Positions 1-7,684 of a stretch of DNA of 64,000 nt are shown here, in pieces. Where the stretch lies: positions 1,426,001-1,490,000 of the forward strand of contig NZ_JAVDYJ010000001.1 of assembly GCF_031458395.1 (NCBI RefSeq). The letters run 5' to 3'. Positions within the stretch are counted from its first letter, which is position 1. Each line of letters starts with the position of its first letter. Origin of the DNA: Enteractinococcus fodinae. GTDB taxonomy: Bacteria; Actinomycetota; Actinomycetes; Actinomycetales; Micrococcaceae. The translations under genes were made by a program, and so were the position numbers. The notes under the pieces are model-generated. The model ran no database searches. It had not been told where the DNA came from and was given only the letters and a program-made list of their open reading frames with translations.

Positions 1-2097
1 AAGAAGGGCGAAGCCCTGCGGGAAAATCTCGAAGCCGTCCAACGAAACCGCGAGCTGAACAAGCTCGTCACGAACCTGGAGTTGCCGCTGGATCTCGACG
101 AGACCGTCATGGTCAATCCAGACCGTAACCAAGTAGCCGAACTGTTCGACGCCTTAGAGTTCAACACCATTCGTGACCGCCTTTTCACGACCTTTGAACA
201 ACAGCTGGGTACAACCGAAGAGCCACCCCCGGCAGAGGACATGCCGGAAACCATACTGATCGACGAGATCACGGACTGGGAAGCGTTCCTCACCTCAATC
301 AGCGAGCCGGTCTCGGTCTTCTGCCATATCACCCCGCCCGCGGTGATCACTAAACGCAAAATCCCGGCACCGGGGGACTACGGAGCCATCCGCGCCCTGG
401 GCTTTGCCACGTCGCACGCCACCGCGGTCCTCGACGTTGACGCTGCCTCGGAGGAACTTGGCCAAGCTGTCATTGCGTTCCTGTCGGATTCGGCATACGC
501 CAAGGTCGTCTATGACCTGAAATCGATCCTCAAGGCCCTGGCCACCACGGCATCGAGCTCTCCGCTACCGGCCCGCCCAGACGTGAACACCTCTATCGTG
601 GGGGTCGAAGACGACGTACTACTGTCGGCCTACATCCTCCAGCCCGACCGACGCGGATACGACCTGACTGATCTGGTCCAGACATATCTCAACACACGTT
701 TAGAATCCATCGTGGCTACTGAAAACCAGGGTCAACTTGAGCTCGAAGGCATTGATGATGACAACGCCCAGCAGCTGGCACAGTACGCCCGCAACGCTTG
801 GATGATTCACCGCCTCAACGAGGTCATGGGAGAACAGCTGGCCGAACGTGACGCCGTGCCCCTGTTACATGACCTTGAAATCCCGTTGTCTATTGTGCTC
901 GCCAAGATGGAACTCATCGGCATCGGCATCGATCGCGAACGGCTCGACAGTCTGCTGGCCGGGTTTACCAATGAGGTCGAGAAAGCCCAACAGTCCGCCT
1001 TCGCCTCGATCGGTGGTCAGGAAGTGAATCTGGCCTCGCCCAAACAGCTCCAAACCGTCCTGTTTGAGACGCTGGACATGCCCAAAACTCGTCGCACCAA
1101 GACCGGGTACTCAACAGATGCAGACTCGTTGGCGGATCTGTTGGAGAAAACCGATCATCCCTTCCTGCACAACCTCATGGCCTTCCGCGATGCGACCAAG
1201 TTGCGCCAGACCGTCCAGGGGCTATTGGACTCCATTGCCGACGATGAACGCATCCACACCCGGTTCTCGCAGACTGCTGCAGCCACCGGACGGTTGTCTT
1301 CGCTCAACCCCAACCTGCAGAACATCCCGGTCCGAACGCCCGCCGGTCGCCAAATTCGTGACATCTTCGTCGCCGGAACCAACCCGCGCAGCGATGAACG
1401 CACCACGCTGTTGACCGCCGACTACTCACAGATCGAAATGCGCATCATGGCCCACATGTCCGAGGATGCCGGACTGATTCAGGCGTACCAAGATGGTGAA
1501 GACCTACACCGTTTCGTCGGCGCGCAGGTATTCGAGGTCGAACCAGAAGATGTCACCACCTCGATGCGTGACAAAGTTAAAGCGATGTCCTACGGGTTGG
1601 CCTACGGGCTGAGCTCCTTCGGGCTGTCCCGTCAGTTACGTATCTCCGTGGATGAGGCACGCGAGCTGATGACCAGCTACTTTGACCGTTTTGGTGCCGT
1701 TCAGCGGTACCTGCGAAATGTGGTTCGCCAGGCGCGCAAAGACGGCTATACCCAGACGATGCTAGGCCGTCGACGCTATCTACCCGATTTACAATCCGAC
1801 AACCGCCAGCTCCGGGAAATGGCCGAACGGGCCGCCCTGAACGCCCCCATCCAGGGTTCAGCCGCAGACCTCATTAAAAAGGCGATGCTGGGAGTTCAAG
1901 ATCGACTCGAACGCGATGGCCTCTACTCTCGGATGATCCTGCAGGTCCATGACGAATTGATTCTCGAGGTCATCGACTCAGAAGTGGACGCTGCAGAACA
2001 AATCCTGGTGGAAGAAATGTCCTCGGCTGCCACCTTAAAAGTGCCGCTGGACGTGCAAGTTGGAAAAGGCTATTCCTGGCATGAAGCCGCGCACTAA
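1..2097 (+). CDS. polA: DNA polymerase I, 3' part (5' end outside window)
   Basis: The reading frame is open from base 1, so this is the C-terminal ~698 residues of a family A DNA polymerase; the 5' nuclease domain is mostly outside. The enzyme fills gaps in nucleotide excision repair and Okazaki fragment maturation. Polymerase motif A (ADYSQIEMR, fragment residue ~473), motif B (KAMSYGLAYG, ~531) and motif C (QVHDEL, ~649) are intact. The 3'-5' exonuclease fold is present (~residues 85-225) but its metal-binding acidic residues are not: the DxE motif is absent, the NLKYD equivalent reads DLKSI, and YAxxDA reads YARNAW. Such proofreading-dead Pol I is known from mycobacteria. The next gene is rpsA, behind its own promoter. 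Identity is certain; the exonuclease reading comes from eye alignment. Confidence 0.97.
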   Translation, partial: KKGEALRENLEAVQRNRELNKLVTNLELPLDLDETVMVNPDRNQVAELFDALEFNTIRDRLFTTFEQQLGTTEEPPPAEDMPETILIDEITDWEAFLTSISEPVSVFCHITPPAVITKRKIPAPGDYGAIRALGFATSHATAVLDVDAASEELGQAVIAFLSDSAYAKVVYDLKSILKALATTASSSPLPARPDVNTSIVGVEDDVLLSAYILQPDRRGYDLTDLVQTYLNTRLESIVATENQGQLELEGIDDDNAQQLAQYARNAWMIHRLNEVMGEQLAERDAVPLLHDLEIPLSIVLAKMELIGIGIDRERLDSLLAGFTNEVEKAQQSAFASIGGQEVNLASPKQLQTVLFETLDMPKTRRTKTGYSTDADSLADLLEKTDHPFLHNLMAFRDATKLRQTVQGLLDSIADDERIHTRFSQTAAATGRLSSLNPNLQNIPVRTPAGRQIRDIFVAGTNPRSDERTTLLTADYSQIEMRIMAHMSEDAGLIQAYQDGEDLHRFVGAQVFEVEPEDVTTSMRDKVKAMSYGLAYGLSSFGLSRQLRISVDEARELMTSYFDRFGAVQRYLRNVVRQARKDGYTQTMLGRRRYLPDLQSDNRQLREMAERAALNAPIQGSAADLIKKAMLGVQDRLERDGLYSRMILQVHDELILEVIDSEVDAAEQILVEEMSSAATLKVPLDVQVGKGYSWHEAAH

Positions 2098-2200
2098 CGA
2101 AAACAGTGGATGGTAGCAGTCCCAGTGCAGCAGAAATTCTCGTCGCAAGAGTCCCCGCAGCCATCGACTATCCACTAACTGCGCCGGTCCGACGTTGATT

Positions 2201-2229
2201 TTGACAGGACCGATACCGTACTATATTAA
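2201..2229 (+). promoter_or_regulatory. rpsA promoter (TTGACA-N17-TATTAA)
   Basis: A perfect -35 hexamer TTGACA (2201-2206) is followed 17 bp later by TATTAA (2224-2229). It predicts a transcript starting near 2236 with an rpsA leader of about 100 nt. It also shows that in-frame codons upstream of 2336 belong to promoter and leader, not protein. Confidence 0.7.
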
Positions 2230-2335
2230 ACGTTGCCTATTTTGGCAGAACAATGATTGTGACGCGGCACACTTCCGTGTCATAAAACCTGTAAGTTTTA
2301 TCAACCACATTAATCCATATCGGAGTCCCTACTAC

Positions 2336-3802
2336 ATGACCACTACTAGCAACGCCCCGCAGGTCGCTGTCAACGACATCGGCTCGGCTGAAGAATTCAT
2401 GGCCGCTGTCGATGAGACCATCAAATACTTTAACGATGGCGACCTGGTGGCTGGCACCGTCGTCAAAGTCGACCGAGACGAAGTACTGCTCGACATCGGC
2501 TATAAGACCGAAGGTGTCATTCCTTCACGTGAACTGTCAATCAAAAACGACGTCGATCCTGATGACGTTGTAGAGGTTGGCGATAGCGTTGAAGCTCTCG
2601 TGCTTACCAAAGAGGATAAAGAGGGTCGCCTGATCCTTTCCAAGAAACGTGCTCAGTACGAGCGCGCTTGGGGCGACATCGAAAAGATCAAGGAAGAAGA
2701 CGGTGTTGTTACCGGTTCCGTGATCGAAGTAGTCAAGGGTGGTCTGATCCTCGACATCGGGCTCCGTGGCTTCCTCCCAGCATCGCTGGTTGAAATGCGC
2801 CGCGTTCGCGACCTGGCCCCATATGTTGGCCAAGAGCTTGAAGCCAAGATCATCGAACTGGATAAGAACCGTAACAACGTTGTCCTATCCCGTCGTGCGT
2901 ACTTGGAACAGACTCAGTCCGAAACCCGCTCGAACTTCCTGCAGGCACTGCAGAAGGGTCAAGTCCGTACCGGTGTGGTTTCCTCGATCGTCAACTTCGG
3001 TGCGTTCGTCGATCTCGGCGGCGTCGACGGTCTGGTCCACGTTTCAGAACTGTCCTGGAAGCACATCGATCACCCATCAGAGGTTGTCGAAGTTGGCCAG
3101 GAAGTTACCGTCGAGGTACTCGATGTCGATATGGACCGCGAACGCGTGTCCTTGTCGCTGAAGGCTACGCAAGAGGATCCATGGCAGGTCTTTGCCCGCA
3201 CCCACGCACTGGGTCAGATCGTACCGGGCAAGGTCACCAAGCTGGTTCCATTCGGTGCGTTCGTTCGCGTCGAAGACGGCATCGAAGGTCTGGTTCACAT
3301 TTCCGAATTGGCCAACCGTCACATCGATACCGCCGAGCAGGTTGTCTCCGTCAACGAAGTTCTCTACGTCAAGGTCATTGACATTGACCTCGAGCGTCGT
3401 CGTATCTCCCTGTCCCTGAAGCAGGCAAACGAGAGCGTCGATCCAGAGGGCACCGAGTTCGACCCAGCCCTCTACGGTATGACTGCCGACTACGACGAAG
3501 ACGGTAACTACAAGTACCCAGAAGGCTTCGATCCGGAATCCAACGAATGGATGGAAGGCTACGAAGAAGAACGCGCCGCATGGGAGCAGCAGTACGCCGA
3601 CGCCCAGGCACGTTGGGAAGCCCACAAGGAACAAGTTGCTCGCCACTCGGCCGAAGCAGCCGAAGCCGCAACCACCAGCCCAGCCGAAACCGGTGCAGCT
3701 TCGTACTCCTCCGAAGACGAAGAAACACCAGTTGAAGACTCCGGCACCCTGGCTTCCGACGAAGCACTTGCCGCACTGCGTGAAAAACTGACTGGTAACT
3801 AA
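2336..3802 (+). CDS. rpsA: 30S ribosomal protein S1
   Basis: Ribosomal protein S1 of 488 residues. It binds mRNA at the 30S platform and helps initiate translation of structured mRNAs. Four S1 (OB-fold) repeats are visible at about residues 36-105, 121-187, 207-277 and 294-364; the last two carry the FGAFV...GLVHxSEL signature. An acidic, Ala/Glu-rich tail of ~120 residues follows. Four repeats is the usual actinobacterial form, against six in E. coli. The ATG at 2336 was chosen because GGAG lies 10 nt upstream (2322-2325) and the frame upstream runs through a promoter. A strong terminator follows the gene, so it is probably monocistronic. Confidence 0.97.
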   Translation: MTTTSNAPQVAVNDIGSAEEFMAAVDETIKYFNDGDLVAGTVVKVDRDEVLLDIGYKTEGVIPSRELSIKNDVDPDDVVEVGDSVEALVLTKEDKEGRLILSKKRAQYERAWGDIEKIKEEDGVVTGSVIEVVKGGLILDIGLRGFLPASLVEMRRVRDLAPYVGQELEAKIIELDKNRNNVVLSRRAYLEQTQSETRSNFLQALQKGQVRTGVVSSIVNFGAFVDLGGVDGLVHVSELSWKHIDHPSEVVEVGQEVTVEVLDVDMDRERVSLSLKATQEDPWQVFARTHALGQIVPGKVTKLVPFGAFVRVEDGIEGLVHISELANRHIDTAEQVVSVNEVLYVKVIDIDLERRRISLSLKQANESVDPEGTEFDPALYGMTADYDEDGNYKYPEGFDPESNEWMEGYEEERAAWEQQYADAQARWEAHKEQVARHSAEAAEAATTSPAETGAASYSSEDEETPVEDSGTLASDEALAALREKLTGN

Positions 3803-3832
3803 CCCGTCAGCCCGCTAGGGCATTCCACCTTC

Positions 3833-3868
3833 AAAAGGCCGTCACTCGATGAGAGTGACGGCCTTTTG
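3833..3868 (+). terminator. Rho-independent terminator of rpsA
   Basis: Perfect 15-bp stem (3833-3847 with 3853-3867), 5-nt loop, A-run on the left arm and TTTT on the right, 30 nt after the rpsA stop. Confidence 0.92.
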
Positions 3869-3935
3869 CGTTGCACCGTACACTATGAATCACACGCTGT
3901 GAGTCGCTAGGAATCTTCACACGTAGGAGTCTCGT

Positions 3936-4610
3936 ATGGTTGGAACGATCAGCGCCGCTGGGTCCATCATCGCTGACTACAGTATGGTGGTCCTACCCGG
4001 GCTGGTGCTGATCCTTGGGTGTTTTTGGTTGGCGCGCACCGATACTGATCCACTGCTGCGGATCGTCATACTCGTGCTTGGATTCATCCTCGTGAGGGAT
4101 GCGATGACGCCCGCTGGGCTTTGGGACTTCGGCGTCGTCAACGGGGTCGTGCCATGGATTCGCATGACGGAGAATCCAGTGGTCCTGCTAGCCCTGGGCA
4201 GCGGGAGCCTCATCTTGGTCGCAGCAACGCTGAGCGATACGCGTCTGCGGGCATTGGTCTGGTGGGGCAAGCCGAATATCAGCACGCTCCTATTCGGCAT
4301 TGGCGGTGCGTTACTTGTTGTCGCCCCGATCTTCGCCTTGACCGTGAGTCAGCCCATTGAAGCTCGCGGTGGAACTGTTGTTGTGAGTGTGCTGCCGGCG
4401 CTAGCGTTCATGACCCTGGCGGGTAATCTGGTATTTGCCGCATGCCACGTGTATATAGCGATCACTGTCACGAGTGTCGGGTGGCCGCTGTTGGCGTTCA
4501 CGCTGTGGGAAGGCTTGATCTGCGCAGTTTTACGCCTGCGGCGCGGAGTGTTCCCCGCGGCGGTGGCGCATGGACTTGCGATCTTCTTGCTGGCTAGTGG
4601 GCTCGTCTAG
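3936..4610 (+). CDS. Polytopic membrane protein, CPBP/CAAX-protease-like fold (degenerate)
   Basis: A 224-residue, very hydrophobic protein with about six membrane segments. I do not recognise it with certainty. The last ~80 residues have the layout of the CPBP (type II CAAX prenyl endopeptidase/bacteriocin-immunity) family: an FAACH segment like the FxxxH motif, a conserved-looking WEGL, then PAAVAHG like the final PxxxxH motif. The first catalytic motif (EExxxR) is reduced to IEARG, so proteolytic activity is doubtful. TAGGAG (3925-3930) sits 5 nt before the ATG. The gene is alone between the rpsA terminator and the convergent trpF; the two stop codons overlap in the palindrome CTAG. A non-enzymatic membrane protein is equally possible. 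Confidence 0.6.
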   Translation: MVGTISAAGSIIADYSMVVLPGLVLILGCFWLARTDTDPLLRIVILVLGFILVRDAMTPAGLWDFGVVNGVVPWIRMTENPVVLLALGSGSLILVAATLSDTRLRALVWWGKPNISTLLFGIGGALLVVAPIFALTVSQPIEARGGTVVVSVLPALAFMTLAGNLVFAACHVYIAITVTSVGWPLLAFTLWEGLICAVLRLRRGVFPAAVAHGLAIFLLASGLV

Positions 4611-5164
4611 TCGCGCTTGACGCCACGGGCCGCCTCAATAAACGCTTTCATGAGCTCATAGTCTTTGACGCCCGGGGCTGTTTCAACCCCCGAGGACACA
4701 TCGACGCCGTCGGGACGGTGGGTCGCCACCACTTCGGCGACATTATCGGGGCGCAACCCGCCGGCCAAAATCCGTCGCGCATCAACTTCCTGCACCCAGG
4801 CTGGGATTTCAATAAAAGTGCCGGTACCGTGCGAGGCGTCAAAGAACCAGTAATCCAGACCCGCGGTGGACACCGGGGGAGTGGCCGAGGCCAAAGCCAA
4901 CGACGGGACTTCGGCGTATTCGTACAACTGGACGGTATCGACCGCCTCCTGCAGAGGGGCTACGTGCTCCAGCGTGAGACCCACCGCAAAGGTCTGGATT
5001 TGGCCGTCGGCGGCTGCGATAAGTTCCCGGGCCGTCTCCACATCCACGAGACGTTTCGACTCGGGTGCCCGCATGAAGCCCACGGCATCGTATCCCAGGT
5101 CGATGGCCCACCTGAGCTGTTCTGCTGTGGTGATCCCACAGACTTTAACAAAAAGGTCAGTCAC
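4607..5164 (-). CDS. trpF: Phosphoribosylanthranilate isomerase
   Basis: TrpF, about 185 residues, catalyses the Amadori rearrangement of phosphoribosylanthranilate to CdRP, third step of the tryptophan branch, in the cytoplasm. Visible motifs are KVCGIT near the N-terminus (the Cys is the general base), DASHGTG (catalytic Asp) and the phosphate-binding LAGGLRPDNV and GVDVSSGVE loops of the TIM barrel. The GTG at 5164 is preferred because AGAAGG lies 9 nt upstream; a GTG at 5173 is possible but its SD would abut the codon. It overlaps the end of the upstream methyltransferase gene, suggesting co-transcription. No other trp gene is in the window. Many actinobacteria lack trpF and use bifunctional PriA, so a stand-alone copy is notable. 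Confidence 0.93.
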   Translation of the reverse strand: MTDLFVKVCGITTAEQLRWAIDLGYDAVGFMRAPESKRLVDVETARELIAAADGQIQTFAVGLTLEHVAPLQEAVDTVQLYEYAEVPSLALASATPPVSTAGLDYWFFDASHGTGTFIEIPAWVQEVDARRILAGGLRPDNVAEVVATHRPDGVDVSSGVETAPGVKDYELMKAFIEAARGVKRD

Positions 5165-6248
5165 TGGCGTCACCCTTCTGTGATTGCGTCACGATAAAGC
5201 GATTGTCCCTGGCCAGCTGCCAGGTGGGCCCCACCCGATAGCTCAGCTGAGCACGGTAGTGCCGGGCCGCGTTAAACACCGTCCACAGTACACCACCGGG
5301 TTTGAGCACACGCGCGGCTTCATCGAAGAGATAAAACGCTACGTCACTGGTCAGCTCAGTGCCGCGGTGAAACGGCGGGTTCAAGACCACCGCATCGACG
5401 GAAGCATCAGCTAACTGGGATAATCCTGACTGATGCACCACCTGGACGCCAGCGATATCATTAGCGGCCAAGGTCTCCGTCGTTGACGCGACCGCAGACG
5501 CTGAATCGTCGGTGGCGATGAGGCGTACTGATGCAAAACGTTTCGCTAGGGTCGCCGCAACGGTCCCGTTGCCGCATCCGAGATCTACCACGGTGGCGTC
5601 TGAGGCAAACTGAGCGTCCGTGCTCATGGTTTCCAGTAGCAAGTTGGTTCCCGGATCGAGCTTTGCCGCTCCGAATGTTAACCCGTAAGCCCGCAGATGT
5701 AGATCGATGCCGGCGACCTGCACAAAGTTTCTGCGTGGGAATCGCGGGGGAGTCGTACCGTGCAACAACTTTGGCGAGCGAGCCCGCAAGGCCCTGGCCT
5801 TGTGGTACCCGCGTGAAGCAGACACATCGTCAAAGGCTTGTTCAAGCACCGTGTTCAATGAGTAGTTCAAATGGCGTTGGAGTTGACCCCCCAACAGCAC
5901 CACCTCTGGACTAGCCCACCGAGCAACCAGCCACGATAACTCCTCGAGCGCTTCCAGCGGACGAGCCAGACGATACAGCACCGTCGCCGCGCCGGACAGT
6001 ACCTCAGGGGTCGGGGTGGTACTGACCGGGCCCGTGACGTCAGCGTGCGCGGCAGCCAAGGCGGCCGAATCCTGCACAAACCGGACGTTGAGCTGCCGTT
6101 CGCGACTCCAGGCACTGAGCGCACCCGTGGCATCATTAATGACGACCACGGGAGCGGCACGCCGCCACGGCTCCGCTTCGAAAGTTTCTTCCAGGACGCG
6201 CCACAACATCCGGTCGATGTTGTCGGGTTCGTGTTCGTCTGGTGTCAT
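5157..6248 (-). CDS. Class I SAM methyltransferase, RsmC/RlmG-like
   Basis: A 363-residue protein with an N-terminal region resembling the degenerate methyltransferase half of RsmC/RlmG and a C-terminal catalytic Rossmann half. VVDLGCGNGTV binds SAM, and NPPF followed by H is the N-methyltransferase motif IV of 'small' MTS-domain enzymes that make m2G in 16S or 23S rRNA. The substrate cannot be told from sequence alone. The ATG at 6248 overlaps the yigZ stop as ATGA and has GGGAGG 10 nt upstream; the GTG at 6266 is less likely. The unit yigZ-methyltransferase-trpF appears translationally coupled. Confidence 0.85.
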   Translation of the reverse strand: MTPDEHEPDNIDRMLWRVLEETFEAEPWRRAAPVVVINDATGALSAWSRERQLNVRFVQDSAALAAAHADVTGPVSTTPTPEVLSGAATVLYRLARPLEALEELSWLVARWASPEVVLLGGQLQRHLNYSLNTVLEQAFDDVSASRGYHKARALRARSPKLLHGTTPPRFPRRNFVQVAGIDLHLRAYGLTFGAAKLDPGTNLLLETMSTDAQFASDATVVDLGCGNGTVAATLAKRFASVRLIATDDSASAVASTTETLAANDIAGVQVVHQSGLSQLADASVDAVVLNPPFHRGTELTSDVAFYLFDEAARVLKPGGVLWTVFNAARHYRAQLSYRVGPTWQLARDNRFIVTQSQKGDASD

Positions 6249-6943
6249 CGGGGTAGATCCTCCCACTGGGTGCCGACGGGTTCGGCGGTTAATTGCCCGG
6301 CCGTGATCGAGGCCAGGTGTGCGTTAAACCGTTCGAGTGCCCCGCCTTCGTCTTCGACTCCGACGGTCATGGTCGCCTGGGGGCCTGCGTACTCGGTGCC
6401 CAACACGGTGTACTGTGCCGACCGTAATTCGTTCTCTACGCGTCCAACCTCCCCGTGGGGTGCTTGCACCGCAACATGCAACATCCGCTGGCGAATACGC
6501 ATCGGGGTCTGCTCCAACGCGGCGACCACCGTATCCGAATAGGCCCGGACGAGGCCGCCGGCTCCGAGCTTGACGCCCCCAAAGTAGCGCACGACGATCG
6601 CACACACATCGGACAGATCGGCATATTCGTCACCGTCATGCAGCGCACGGAAATTCGTCAGCGCTTGCAACATCGGCATCCCGGCGGTTCCGGCGGGTTC
6701 GCCATCGTCGGAGGAACGCTGAACGTCGCGATCCGGGCCTAACACGAATGCCGGCACGACGTGGGTGGCTGCGTGATGCACTCCCCGGACTTCGTCAATC
6801 CAGGCTCTGGCCTCGTCTTCTGTCTCGACGCGACGGATCATACCGATAAACTCAGAACGGCGGATATCTAAGGTAACCTCCACCGGATTGCGGTGGGACA
6901 CCACGGTATAACGTCTCGTACGAGCAGAATCAGCATGTTGCAT
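6245..6943 (-). CDS. YigZ/IMPACT family protein
   Basis: About 232 residues, matching the YigZ (UPF0029/IMPACT) family: an N-terminal IMPACT domain with SDDGEPAGTAGMPML and VRYFGGVKLGAGGL, then a short C-terminal DUF1949-like domain. Eukaryotic relatives regulate GCN2; the bacterial role is not settled. The ATG at 6943 gives the normal family N-terminus; an upstream GTG (6967) would add eight residues and collide with the divergent coaE start. Only 25 bp separate the two divergent starts, so each promoter must lie within the other gene's 5' end. First gene of the coupled minus-strand unit. Confidence 0.9.
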   Translation of the reverse strand: MQHADSARTRRYTVVSHRNPVEVTLDIRRSEFIGMIRRVETEDEARAWIDEVRGVHHAATHVVPAFVLGPDRDVQRSSDDGEPAGTAGMPMLQALTNFRALHDGDEYADLSDVCAIVVRYFGGVKLGAGGLVRAYSDTVVAALEQTPMRIRQRMLHVAVQAPHGEVGRVENELRSAQYTVLGTEYAGPQATMTVGVEDEGGALERFNAHLASITAGQLTAEPVGTQWEDLPR

Positions 6944-6968
6944 GCACCCAAGTCTACCCAGGAGCACT

Positions 6969-7568
6969 ATGCGTCATCTCGCACTGACCGGCGGCATCGG
7001 ATCCGGCAAGTCCACCGTCGCCCAATTTTTCGCCGAACGTGGCGCAACCATCATCGACGCCGACGCGATTTCCCGCGACCTCATGGAACCCGGTCAACGG
7101 GTCCTGGCTGAGGTTATCGAGACTTTCGGCGACCACCTGCTGGATGATGCCGGCCGGCTCGACCGGCAAGCGCTGGCCGAGGTGGTGTTCAGCGACGACG
7201 AGGCCCGGGAACAGCTCAACGCGATCGTGCATCCGGCCGTGCGCGCCGAAGCGACCCGACAGCGCGAAGCCGCTGCCGCCGCTGACCCTGAGGACGCCGT
7301 GATTATCCAAGACATCCCGTTGTTGGTTGAAACCGGACAGGCGGATACCTACGACGGCGTCATTGTCATCTATACCGATCATGACACTCGGTTGCAACGG
7401 CTCGTCGAAACCCGGGGGATGAGCCTTGCGGACGCCAAGGCGCGCATCGCAGCCCAAGCCACCGACGAGCAGCGCAAGGCGGTGGCCGACTGGGTCATCG
7501 ACAATTCCGGTTCGCTCGAAGACACCGAAGCCCAGGTCGATGCCGTGTGGCGTCAGCTGCGAGGCTGA
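6969..7568 (+). CDS. coaE: Dephospho-CoA kinase
   Basis: CoaE (199 residues) phosphorylates the 3'-OH of dephospho-CoA, the final step of coenzyme A synthesis. The P-loop GGIGSGKST is at residues ~8-16, followed by IDADAISR (substrate/metal Asp) and the lid region with ETRGMS and RIAAQ. The start at 6969 is supported by AGGAG (6960-6964); the frame is open further upstream but overlaps yigZ. In many actinobacteria coaE lies between rpsA and uvrB, as here, with an inserted minus-strand block. Confidence 0.97.
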   Translation: MRHLALTGGIGSGKSTVAQFFAERGATIIDADAISRDLMEPGQRVLAEVIETFGDHLLDDAGRLDRQALAEVVFSDDEAREQLNAIVHPAVRAEATRQREAAAAADPEDAVIIQDIPLLVETGQADTYDGVIVIYTDHDTRLQRLVETRGMSLADAKARIAAQATDEQRKAVADWVIDNSGSLEDTEAQVDAVWRQLRG

Positions 7569-7639
7569 CGGGTCACCACAGATACAGATGTAACTGCACA
7601 CCAGCACCTGCGCCGCCCGGGGAGCCCTTAGCCAGGGGG

Positions 7640-7653
7640 CGAACAAGTGGTCG
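7640..7653. promoter_or_regulatory. Candidate LexA (SOS) box upstream of uvrB
   Basis: CGAAC-AAGT-GGTCG matches the Gram-positive/actinobacterial SOS box core CGAAC-N4-GTTCG with one mismatch. It overlaps the expected -35 region of the uvrB promoter, the right place for LexA repression. The flanking T and A of the full consensus are not conserved, so the call is moderate. Confidence 0.5.
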
Positions 7654-7671
7654 CGATTCGATAGTCCCGCG

Positions 7672-7677
7672 TAACAT
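7672..7677 (+). promoter_or_regulatory. -10 element (TAACAT) of a probably leaderless uvrB transcript
   Basis: TAACAT fits the actinobacterial TANNNT -10 hexamer and ends 7 nt before the uvrB ATG at 7685. There is no convincing Shine-Dalgarno, so transcription probably starts at the A of the ATG. Confidence 0.55.
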
Positions 7678-7684
7678 ATGGGAC

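Noticed and set aside
2106-2176. Terminator for polA from AGTGGAT...ATCCACT
   Set aside because: The arms are 7 nt with a 57-nt loop and no T-run.
2195-2335. N-terminal extension of rpsA
   Set aside because: It crosses a TTGACA/TATTAA promoter, and the internal ATG at 2336 has a good SD and the family N-terminus.
6954-7646. Minus-strand ORF of 230 codons opposite coaE
   Set aside because: A shadow of coaE in another frame with no family resemblance.
7547-7684. N-terminal extension of uvrB
   Set aside because: It overlaps the coaE 3' end and has no similarity to UvrB.
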